Assembly (NCBI RefSeq): GCF_910592395.1
Contig: NC_088318.1
Coordinates: 13,144,349 to 13,208,348, forward strand
DNA length: 64,000 bases
Direction: 5' to 3'
Source: Lineus longissimus
Taxonomy: Eukaryota > Nemertea > Pilidiophora > Heteronemertea > Lineidae
In this document: positions 15,001 to 24,300 of the stretch, piece after piece
How positions within the stretch are numbered: position 1 is the first letter of the stretch
How the letters are laid out: each line of letters begins with the position of its first letter
Notes under the pieces: generated by a model
Told to the model about the DNA's origin: nothing
The model's input: the letters and a program-made list of their open reading frames with translations, nothing else
Database searches by the model: none
Program-made: the position numbers and the translations under genes

Positions 15001-15241
15001 GTCCTGATCTGTAAAAACACTATAAATATTTTAACCAGTCATAATAAAAATTTACCAACCCTTCATTTTGCCATCAGACTTTCCAGAGGAACGTAGGAGG
15101 ATATCAATGCCTTGGACCGACCGCTTGACACCCGACATCCTGTACGGGTCTCAGGAAACTAGATTAATGGAACCCCCAGCCGCTCCTGAACCAGTTTTCC
15201 CCGCAGAAACCCCAGTTATTCCCGAAGAAGTTGATTGGTGA
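49..15241 (+). CDS. Adhesion-class GPCR with three concanavalin/LamG-like modules (5' end outside window)
   Basis: Probable cell-surface adhesion receptor. Phase-consistent exons: 49-163, 528-672, 947-1196, 1550-1855, 2182-2375, 2708-2876, 3167-3304, 3603-3711, 5447-5655, 5978-6163, 6400-6486, 6917-7158, 7636-7701, 8065-8164, 8251-8334, 8808-8951, 9616-9688, 10000-10191, 10482-10608, 10956-11059, 11154-11256, 11737-11884, 12280-12413, 12602-12684, 13008-13134, 13493-13654, 14024-14153, 15078-15241 (about 1362 codons here). Three lectin-like modules each open with C-x-S/V-D/N-P-x-x-C (for example CLSDPTPC) and carry a strand such as WINIGLTWKSVDGLKIFF. A Thr/Pro linker (6400-6486) and a Cys-rich, helical GAIN-like region follow. 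The GPS is CSTHTTNFAILM in exon 10482-10608, so cleavage would fall at H-T-T instead of the usual H-L-T/S. TM1 is at 10956, TM3 (FCWLWVEALYLF) at 11737, TM6 (LGLTWVLGLL) at 13008 and TM7 at 13493; the tail is Ser/Pro-rich. The first exon starts mid-codon, so the N-terminus lies upstream. The acceptor at 8251 is the weakest call. The ligand is unknown. Confidence 0.87.
3812..5227. mobile_element. Foldback-like DNA transposon in an intron of the adhesion GPCR
   Basis: A 1416-bp element with long inverted arms. The left end begins TATGGCAAGCCG and continues GTTTGCTTCAAAAAGTCGAG; the right end is its exact reverse complement, ending CGGCTTGCCATA. It is flanked on both sides by GTATAG (3806-3811 and 5228-5233), a 6-bp target-site duplication. 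The terminal unit is duplicated at 3856 on the left. The arms carry degenerate tandem units of about 17 bp built on TCGACTTGAAAAAAA, and an inner pair, CGAACATTATGACGTCATCA (4182-4201) against its complement near 4840-4859, closes the arms. The centre (about 4230-4830) is not palindromic and holds a 116-codon frame on the - strand. No transposase is seen, so the element is non-autonomous. Confidence 0.82.
4427..4777 (-). other. Open frame in the centre of the foldback element (unrecognised)
   Basis: A 116-codon frame on the - strand, wholly inside the non-repetitive centre of the element at 3812-5227. The composition is protein-like: a helix-prone middle (for example SRLLDDILGILSALYIRACD), four cysteines and little low complexity. 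I do not recognise a family. It could be captured host sequence, a degraded element gene or a chance frame. It has no strong splice context or promoter. Confidence 0.2.
6596..6666. repeat. Short perfect-stem hairpin in an intron
   Basis: CCAGAGTCTTTCTATACA (6596-6613) is exactly complementary to 6649-6666, an 18-bp perfect stem with a 35-base loop. It lies in the intron between the Thr/Pro linker exon and the next GPCR exon. It is probably a miniature inverted-repeat element; no duplication is evident at its flanks. Confidence 0.55.
9768..9880. repeat. Small inverted repeat with TCGAG units in an intron
   Basis: Both ends read catgaaaaa in inverted orientation, and the interior is rich in CTCGAG/TCGAGT motifs (for example TCCTCGAGCGCTCGACTTC and GGAGTCGAGTCGAGATAAG). 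The TCGAGAT unit resembles that in the arms of the 3812-5227 element, so this may be a small relative or remnant. The palindrome is imperfect. Confidence 0.35.
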
Positions 15242-16201
15242 TGCCATGTGCAAGGTGCCCACATAGATAGTCTCCTTACCACCCTTACTTTTCCTCTGTG
15301 TGTGAAATCCAGTATCCAAAATTTAATTTGGGTGGGGTTCACCTAGATTAGTGCCCTTCCCACCATCCTTGATCCTGATCGATTTCCTCCCCATCCGCGA
15401 TGATGCTCCTTCCTGCTTATAGATAGTCGTTTGCCATTAGGGAGGTTATGATCAGTTCCGCCCGCGAGAAAGACAATCATTATAGGGGAGAGGGTTTAAG
15501 TGTTTCAAATCGTCAAGACGAGCGGGAAAATTACCTGCGAGTCTTCATCTCGTAAGTGCTTTCCAGCTTCGATCGATTTAGCACTCGTCGCCACGGTGAA
15601 AATATCTTAACTGCAAATGCGCGTCGCGACTTACGAGACTGATTCCGCAGTCTCATCATTCTCGGGAGTAGGGATTGATCTTAACCTCCCAAATAGGCCG
15701 TGTTCTCTTCGGAAAAGTGGTGATCAAAGTACTTGGAGGGACCCGAAGGTTTTCCTTTGAACCCTTGGAAGATGAAAGTGATTGTATGAACCCAAGGGTC
15801 AAAAGCTCTAAGTGTCACGTGGAGGGTAACAATATTCAAAAGCACATTTCATCTTTGAGGTTCAAATTTTAATGAGAACCTTGGGGTTCTATGAAGAGCC
15901 GTAGCGTCACGACTCGGTACCCCATTTTCTGAGAGATAGCAATGAATTTATATTCCCTCGTATCATCATTGTTGGGCTGTCTTACAGCTCCAGCGAGTAT
16001 AGATAGAGACTCTAATCGAACCTTGATTTCAATGATGATAACGGGATAACCCATTACGTGTATAAGTAGACTGCATTCCATTCGTCTTTGAGAATTCGAC
16101 TGTTAGACATTGATCATAGCTGTAACATGTGTACCTGAAACGTTTTACGAATCTATTATTAACCAATCAAAAACCGCTATTCATTCCATCCGTTTCTATA
16201 G

Positions 16202-16254
16202 CTGCAGGCATGCCAGCAGTAGAGACTGCCGAGAAGCCATTAGTTGAAGACTTG
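16202..16254 (+). CDS. Candidate alternative tail exon of the adhesion GPCR
   Basis: A short exon-like segment with an acceptor (tatag) and a donor (cttg|gtatgt), reading AGMPAVETAEKPLVEDL. It begins with two bases that complete the one base left over at the end of exon 14024-14153. It can therefore replace terminal exon 15078-15241 in frame, and it then continues in phase 0 to 17534. Its composition (acidic, Pro/Glu) suits a cytoplasmic tail. It cannot follow the 15078 exon, which ends in a stop codon. It is supported only by phase and composition. Confidence 0.4.
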
Positions 16255-16697
16255 GTATGTGGGATTATTATAAGCATTTTTCGAAGATTATACTTTCGCA
16301 TGTTATTCGTATTAACTGATACAACACGATTTATACGATTACATATATATATATAGTTATATGATCTATATGCATACATTTTATTCTCCCCTTGAAGTGC
16401 TGCAATGTTTGATCGAAAATGCACACGAGAGATGCTGACTACTTTGCATAGCCTGGGTTTTAATTGCATGCACTCAAAAACTACAATCAATCGTATTGTC
16501 GCCAGTCATGGTGAAAATTCTCCTCTTGACATCTCGCCTCCTGCCCTTTGTACTGTCTTTCAAGTCTTTCATGCTTAAACCATACCACCCTTTTTGCTCT
16601 GAATTCAAACTCATCACGTCATTCGTTGTGTCATTATTCATCGTTTCTTTGGTTGGTACTAACATTATTCAAAATGATTAATCAATGATTATCCATA

Positions 16698-16839
16698 CAG
16701 AGCCGTAGCTAGAGGCGGCGGCGGGATGCCCCCCCCCCCCGACACAAAAAAAGTTTTTATGCAGATTTTGACCGATTCTCTGACGGACAAGAAGACAAAG
16801 GAGGTCCCCATGACCAAAAAGCTAGCTACGGGCCTGATC
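16698..16839. mobile_element. MITE-like unit with GCCGTAGCTAG ends
   Basis: The left end, CAGAGCCGTAGCTAG, is mirrored by TAGCTACGGGCCTG on the right. The unit is about 140 bp with a C-run near 16731. No clear target-site duplication is visible. This type of end is common among short non-autonomous DNA elements in invertebrates; the superfamily cannot be told from this copy. Confidence 0.4.
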
Positions 16840-17533
16840 TGAGATCATGTTTTCGCCAGCCATTTTTCGTTTCTTGCTTTCTGTGTAATGCATCCAGCAT
16901 ACATCCATGCTTATAGCTTAAGTCAGCTCTAGTACATCCGAAGATGCCCTTGATACTATGTCCTTTCTGAATGATATCCCTAGAAATACCCCATGAGGGA
17001 GGCCACAATGCGACCGGAAAAAACGCAGTTATCAGTTCAACTTCATGTTGACTATTTGAGATGATGTTGCTCGTTCTTATGCTAGCTGATATTCCTATCC
17101 ATTCACCCTTTTCCAAAAGAGGAATATCCCGAAAGTCGCCAGAAACTCATGTCTTGTGATTGGCTCGGCTCTTTATCACGGTGTCCGATCAAAGACAAAA
17201 TTGTTTCATTCGTACGCGATACCACTCATTCGTAACTTATTTTGGTTGTCGTATTCGCAGTGAATCTGCCAAATGGAATCGGTGATTGGTATTTATATAA
17301 TACGCTGTTACCCCTGCTGCATGCCTCGAACAACTGCAAAGGTAGTCACCACGATAAGCTATGCATGAGCGAAATCGCGTACGAATAAAATCACTTTGTC
17401 TTCCTGACACAATCATTTGCACTTATAGTCGACAATTCGGGGAAGTCTCATCAAAATATGCTTTTGGAAATGCTTGAATGGAGAACTCAGCTTGTCAAAA
17501 ATACTAATTCATGGCTTTTATTCACTTTTTCAG

Positions 17534-17575
17534 ACGTCGCATGATTCCGTTAACGTGGAAACGTTTAATTTATAA
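17534..17575 (+). CDS. Candidate alternative terminal exon of the adhesion GPCR
   Basis: After a pyrimidine tract and a CAG acceptor, the frame reads TSHDSVNVETFNL and then TAA. It is phase 0, matching the phase-0 end of the candidate exon at 16202-16254. The last four residues (TFNL) do not match a class I PDZ ligand exactly (S/T-x-hydrophobic at the end), so no binding role is claimed. An AATAAA about 105 bases downstream supports a transcript ending here. Confidence 0.38.
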   Translation, partial: TSHDSVNVETFNL

Positions 17576-17680
17576 GCAGAGGCGACAGGATAGATGCCAT
17601 GTCACATCTTCTTTTCTGCATTTGACTGTCTGAAATAGATTTCTGTACTGCAATTCAAACGAGTGTAAGGAGTTATTATG

Positions 17681-17686
17681 AATAAA
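17681..17686 (+). terminator. Candidate polyadenylation signal of the adhesion GPCR gene
   Basis: Canonical AATAAA downstream of the alternative terminal exon (stop at 17575). No canonical AATAAA was noticed close behind the stop at 15241, so both 3' ends may use distal signals. Confidence 0.35.
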
Positions 17687-19945
17687 GGTGGCACCACTTA
17701 TTTCGGGCCGAAACGATGCAAGTGCTGCCATCTTGACACGTGGCATTCTCAGTATACATAAACATCTATCATACTTTATTAATTGTAAGCAAAACTGGAA
17801 AGACTATTTTAAAATCAGTACGTTTCCGTCGTGGTAAATGTGTGTGTTCGTGTTAGAAGAAGCAATTCTGTGATACGATAGATTTTGCTCGCTTTGTTTA
17901 AGCATATCATACATGAAAGTCTCAAAAGAATTCTTCAGTAAAAACGAATACAAACGAATACAAGATGATTTTAAGAAAATTCTTCAAACGACTAAACCGG
18001 CAGAGATTATCTAGATGGATTACATCTCTTTGTATATGCTGTGCTGAACCGAAGCGAGTATCATGAATACTGAGTTTCTTTTGTGGCAAAGTCGAAGATG
18101 TCTGTGATTTTCGTGCGAATGTTCGGTTTTTTTCTGTAAAGTTTATCTGAATCAAACTCGAAATCATAGTGTTTTAATTTTATGATCGTTTTAGTTATTA
18201 AGCCAAAAAGTTATGAATTCAATGTTGGTGTTTTCGTCTGCGATGGTAATGTCTTCTGATTGGTTGAAATACTTACCGGAAGTTACTCTTATCATCAATG
18301 CGGGCCGAATTTGCTGACATTTCCATGTAAGAATACTGAAGTGACGGGTGTGAGGAAACCAGTTCAGCGTTGTCCGTTGTCGGCGTTCATGATACTTCAC
18401 GCTCTTGGGTATAAAGGTGTTTGAACACATGAACTCCAAATGCTTCTTCATTAAGGTATGATTCAGATAAATTAGTATTGAATGTAAGTAGCTATGAGTT
18501 ATTTTCGGTCAACAAAACTACTTTTGGGGTTGTAGATATAGATAGACAGAGATAAAGGGCTCATTTACAACATGCGTCTCCCTGTTGATGGTCAGTATAC
18601 CATGACGTTTACGCCACGTCATAATCGACGCAGAGAAAATAAAGGCAGGAGGAAATAAACCATGCTGGTCAAGATATATCATATGATTATGATTTGTCAT
18701 ATTCGATTTTTTGTTTGATTAAGATTTCGGGGTTTTTTTTGCTGTACATGTTGAAACAAATATTTGGTCGGGCAAGACTCTCACGAGTCTAAATCTATTG
18801 ACTCTGTCTAACTCTGTCCATCCTCTGAAGAATGTATGAGAAAATGTGCCCTCGTGGTTAAAATATCAGGAAAACCACCTATACTAAACAGAAGAGGAAC
18901 TAAAATGTATGGGCAAAGTATTCGACTGTTTTCAGTGGCTTTTTATTTCTCATTCCCTTTTCCCCGATTCTCCAGTAAAAAACTGCTATTTCGCATTGTC
19001 AATGTAATGGCTTCTTCTGCAACAATTGGAGAGGAAGCACGGACTACTAATATGCTAACCCTGTCCATATTACCGTCGGATGATCGTGAATTAGTAGAAT
19101 CGGGAAAAAGGAATAAGAAATAAGTAGCCAACTTCAGCATGATGTACATGTAAATGATCGTGTACATGTACATGATAGTTCTGTTCAGGTGGTGACTCTT
19201 CTGGTATAAGCAGGGAGCATTTTCTCACGCACCTTTTAGTTTACAAAATGTAAGTAGATGCTATAAGAAATTTGTGTCGGTGGCCTATACGGGCGACGTT
19301 AAAATAAATCCAGTCTCTCTGGAGAGTCATTATTCTCTTGTCCATGGTCTTTTAGAAGGATGCTAACAGCTATTGTAGGCGTATATTAACATCACCACCT
19401 TCGAGGTTGCTGAGGCCGTCTTGTATTTGTCTCATCGAGCAGCATGTAGTATATTTGTTGCCCGGTCGAGCTATTGCCCACCGACAATGCAGTTGACAAT
19501 GCCCGATCCAGCGCCAACTGGCCAGTTTGGAATCCTTGCCCGAGTGCTCAGTGGACCTTCCTTTCGTGTTGTATGCATATACATATCATGTTGTGTATTG
19601 TTAATTACTCTGTGTGTATAATATCCCGGCAGTAAACTAATAAAAAGTGAAATATTGTCATAACGCATTCGTCATGTCATTTGACACTTATTTTATAAAG
19701 CCTGTCAATCCTTACAGTATATATATGGGTAAGCAATGGGGAGCCTCGACGCCGAGTCATCTGAGGAAAATTGCAAACACCCTGGTTTCACCGATATGAA
19801 ACCGGCGCACTATCGAACAACACCCAAGCCATTGGACAACTGGTCTCGCCCAACCATTGTATATCCACTGCAAGTACATGTAGAACATACATGTAGACAT
19901 CCCGACCAGGCTGTGTTGCAATCTAACGCGGTAATTTGAGCCATG

Positions 19946-20190
19946 CATTTAGTACGTACGCACAGATTTCCATTTTTCGGGACCCCTCCCCTTGTACGCA
20001 GTACACCCCCTCCGCAAATAGAGACGAACGAAAGGAGCACAAAGTTTTCCACCCCTCCCCCTCTCGTGCATGTGACATACTGTATAAAGTCTTCAGGTGC
20101 CGTTCCGCTTTGGAACTAGCTGGTCCACATTTTAGAAGTAGCCCTCAATAAATATGGCTGTCAGCATAATAACAAACAACTTGTTTTACC
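19946..20190. repeat. Dispersed repeat, copy A
   Basis: It contains TAGTACGTACGCA, then a CCCCTCCCC tract, TTGTACGC, and later ATATGGCTGTCAGCATAATAACAAACAAC. The same blocks recur near 39145-39350 (ATTACGTACGCA, poly-C, TTGTACGCG, AACAAACGACGAC, ATGGCTGTCAAG), so the two are diverged copies of one dispersed family. No coding capacity or terminal inverted repeats are seen. Confidence 0.45.
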
Positions 20191-20612
20191 CATATTTGAT
20201 CCATCAAATATCTGGCGTGGCATTGCCATCCGGATCTCACAATGCATGCATATCGTAGCCTACGGTACCACTGGCGACGTTACATTGTGAAATTCGTGTA
20301 TCGAACGTTGGGCCAATCGGATGACATGCTGTTAAAATGATTCAAAGCAACGTAGTCGCCAAAAGAACGCTGGTCACATTAAAGCACATGCAATGCAGTA
20401 TGGTTTTCTGTGTATTTTACGTTGCGCCTTGTTTTGGCAGTGGCGTGGTTGGCCGGGTGTCGTAACCATCATACTGACCGCTTGGTTGGTATAAATGGAA
20501 GCAGCTCAAAAGCAAGTATCATCTCATTTCAGTAACTACTTTGGATTTGGTTTGTGCCCGTCGTTGTCTAGCAGAATATAGATGGCGAGTTGGGACCCTG
20601 GTTTTAGGAACT

Positions 20613-20716
20613 GATACCAAATTAGGTATTGGTTGTCTCACCGCCGAAAACTTGATAAAATGGCAGCTCCACCTGTGCGATGTTGGTGAGACAACCAATA
20701 CCGACGGTTTGGTATC
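20613..20716. repeat. Two-step hairpin (18 + 9 bp stems)
   Basis: GGTATTGGTTGTCTCACC at 20625-20642 pairs perfectly with 20685-20702, and the outer GATACCAAA (20613-20621) pairs with TTTGGTATC (20708-20716) across a small asymmetric bulge. The loop is 42 bases. The size would allow a folded RNA of about 100 nt, but a miniature transposon is equally possible. Confidence 0.55.
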
Positions 20717-21397
20717 CATTCTAAAGCACCTCAAACTCAACACTGAAATGTTATTTTACCTGCTTTTTGACTGCTACCATACACAGTTTCGGAGTCGGGA
20801 GTCAGGCGGTTGCTGATCCTCTCTAATGTCACAACATCGACAATGTCACCACAACTCGAGACGCAAGATTTTGCCAGCATATATCGCTAGCAAGACTGAC
20901 AAGGGTATACCTAGTATCAGCAAATAGGTAGAGAGTCGGCCGGGTGTGATGAAACTTGATGTGAAGCAGTTAAGTATTAACGCAGCACAGTTTCCGTTGT
21001 CTTATATATTACATGTATTTGGCAATATACGTGCAGCCAGTATAGAGGATATCCAACACATATCTTAATACAGTATACACAATACATGTATGTAGGTTTT
21101 TTTACAGTTTATAATTTATCATACACATTAAAGGATTTTTTGTAGAAGGCTTGACTTTGTATCAAATATCAAACCGGGAGCGGGATTGTGATCCTAAGTA
21201 AACTAATGATCCCAAGCAAAAGCAAACTAGTTGAAAGAACGACCTATGTCAAAAAACATGAAAACCAAAGCAGAAACTCTGAAAAAGTTCTTTTTTTTAG
21301 AATTTGCGCTTCTTGTGTACATCGTAAAGTGACAGTAAACGCTTTCGGAAATTCATACACTCGTCAGAGTATATCTGTAAGCACCTTTCTAGATCTA

Positions 21398-24300
21398 TCA
21401 AAGTTGCGATGCGATGGTACTCGATGTAATGGTTTGTGACGAGCTCATATTCGACTGTGAAAACGTCATTCTTTTTGACTGTGACTTCTTCCTTGATGCC
21501 TTCCTCCGCCTGGATTCTTTGATGGCGCTGATGGTGTAAAGGAAAGGGTTTATCGCAGAGTTCAAAGGCAGGACAAAAACGGCGGTCCATGCAGAAACCG
21601 CACCAGAGAGCTTCAGACCTCCTATCGCTAGAAATTTCAGTATGATGATTGGAACCCAGCAACAGAAATCGGAAATGATAACCAAGGACATTTTCTTGAG
21701 GAATGCCACTTCAGCCGAGTCACCCCCAGCCATGCCTAGCTTTTCGCACCGCTTGCGAGACTTTCTTATAACGTAATATATAGCAAGATAACCCCATGCC
21801 ATCACGAAAAATGCCAGCAAATTGATTGCCAGGAACAAAGTAGAATAGATGTTGTCTGATGCACTGAAGGAAAACGGTAGACAAACGCCATTACTTCCGT
21901 AGAAGTTACGAAGAACTCCTTTGTTTATGAGTGGAAGGAGACCACATGCGACGATGACGACCCACGCAATGACAAGTGTAACACAGGCTTTCTTCATGTT
22001 CAGTTTCTCAACTTTGAAGGCGAGAACGATCGCTACTACTCTGTCTGCTGTAATGAGTACCAGCATGAACACGGACATTTCACTCGAGATGAAACTCAAC
22101 ATGCCAGCTATGATGCAGACAGTGCCATTGGTCCATTGCTTGGAGTAGATCACGTAGACGCTTCGGAAATGGACGTCAGCAGAGCCGATAATCAAGAGGT
22201 ATATCCCCATTAAAAGGTCTGCTACACTGAGATTTGCGACCAAACAATTTGCAACACCCCCTTCCTTTGCGTGAATGCACCTCCAGATCAAGACAAACAG
22301 ATTTCCAAGCAGTGCCATAAAGCCTAAAACCCAGATAGCAATTCTGAGAATGGCATTTTCCATGAGATCGGAGCAAGAGGAAAATTCATCTGGTGTAGGG
22401 GTGCATGCCTTTGCATGAGTGCCATTATCGCCGAGATTGTTAGCAGCACAGCAGAACGCGAACTCATCAGTCTCAAGTGTGTCCAATCGAAGGTTCTGGA
22501 ACACTTTGGGATCAATTATCCCTATTTGGTTACTCTCCAAATTGAGTGAGCGTAGCTTTTCAAGGCCGACAAATGCATCAACTGAGATTTCCCTGATGGA
22601 GTTGTTGCTCAGAGATAAGACCAGCAAGGATGGCATTCCTCTGAACGCATAGGGAACAATATCAATAAGGTCCTGTGAATCTAAATGTAACTGCTTCAGG
22701 TTGAAGAGTCCTCTAAAAGCATCTGAGACTAACATACTAATTTGATTCCCATGCAGTACGATCGTCTCTAGTCTTCCTAATCCGTTGAATGTATCTGACA
22801 GTATAGCTGAGAGGTTGTTAAAACCTAAGTCAAGGTGTACCAGATTGATTGCATCTAAAAATGTTCCTGGCTCTATTATAGAGACTCTATTGTAAGAAAC
22901 ATCCAGCCACCCTAAGTAATGGAAACCCACGAAACTCGAATTCGTGAGAGAGATTCTGCAACGGCTGATGTTCAACACACGCATTTGTTTGGAAATCAAA
23001 CTTGTGGAAGTCAGGCTGCTATTATGGCAGTTGAGAGTGAATCCCTGGCACACACACCTTTGGGGACAGGGTGTGATTCCACACATCTTTTCGTCGTCTC
23101 GGCTTGATTTACAATGTACGCGCCCATCACACACTTCGGTCTGGTCAAGGCAGAATGTCTCGCCTCGACAGCGGAGGAACCCAGGGCAGATGGGAGTGAT
23201 TGGGCACCCCACCTCGTCATGGCCATATGGACAGTCCCATTCTCCGTCACAGCGCTTCCTAACCGGGATGCAGTAAGTGTTTGGACACTTGAACATCCCG
23301 GGGCAATCTGCATCCTTGCAGTCCTGAAGGTGACTACCATCTCTGCAAGATGTCATATACCCTAATTCATCCGTGTCGTAAATACAGGCATCGCTACGGC
23401 GAAAACACTTTACGTCAGCGTAATCGCAACGAACTTCATCGGATAGACAAAACGGATCCAATGAAGAAAAAGTCGCTACCCCAGGTATAAATTTTCCTCT
23501 CAAATCAAAAGATCCGCGGAATAACGAGGCTACTTGTTTTTGTTCATCCTCTTGACTAATCCCCGGACAGTCGGGGAATATATCGTGTGAATTGCTTTTC
23601 GAAATACACTTTCCAACGTAGCACTTAAAGCCAGTCGTACACTTCAAACTGCAATTTTCGGGCTCATCAGATTTGTCAATGCACTGGGGAACGAAGTCAC
23701 AATAATGTGACATCGGTAAGCACTGGCCGTTTTCACATCTGAAGGAGCCTTCGAGACAAGGAGGATGGATGCAGTTGGTCTCGTCTGTTCCGTCTGAACA
23801 ATGGCGAATGAAATCGCAATACAGTGAGAAGGAAATGGTTTGCCCGTCTCCGCACCGAAACAATGGGATTGTGTCCGCGTTGCAGTTGCGCTCATCAGAA
23901 TTATCCAAACAATCTGGATGGCCATCACAGACGTATTCTGAGGAAATGCAGGTGCCACTGTCACATGACCATTGGTTCTCATTGCAGACGACGCGTCTTT
24001 GCCAAGATGGCTGCTCACAGATGACATTTTTTGTGTCGGGAATCCACAGCTTTGCGCGATAGATACTTTCACGTTGCAAGTAATAATTTAGAATTGGCCA
24101 TTGATTCTCTTCATCCCTTTCGTACCCGAGAATGAACTTAGTTTTCCCATCTGATATCAGAACATCACCGTAACTGTTGTGATGATTGATAATTCGCAGC
24201 ATTCTCCTTAAATCCTGTTGTTCGGCCTCAGTTGTGGCGTTAACTATAGTTGAATTAAAAAGGCGGCAATTCCATTCGAATAAAATGAACGATACAGGAG

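Larger units (their letters stand above)
15242..21397. other. Spacer between the adhesion GPCR and the LDLa/LRR receptor
   Basis: No gene of its own is supported here beyond the alternative tail exons at 16202 and 17534. It holds a small MITE-like unit near 16700, a short (AT)n run near 16340, a dispersed repeat near 19946-20190, an 18+9-bp hairpin at 20613-20716 and several TACATGTA palindromes near 19140-19175. The last kilobase before 21398 should include the 3'UTR of the - strand receptor. The remaining open frames are short and have no recognisable domain. Confidence 0.6.

Noticed and set aside
22924-23365. Plus-strand frames opposite the LDLa region
   Set aside because: They are antisense shadows of a long, domain-rich exon on the - strand.
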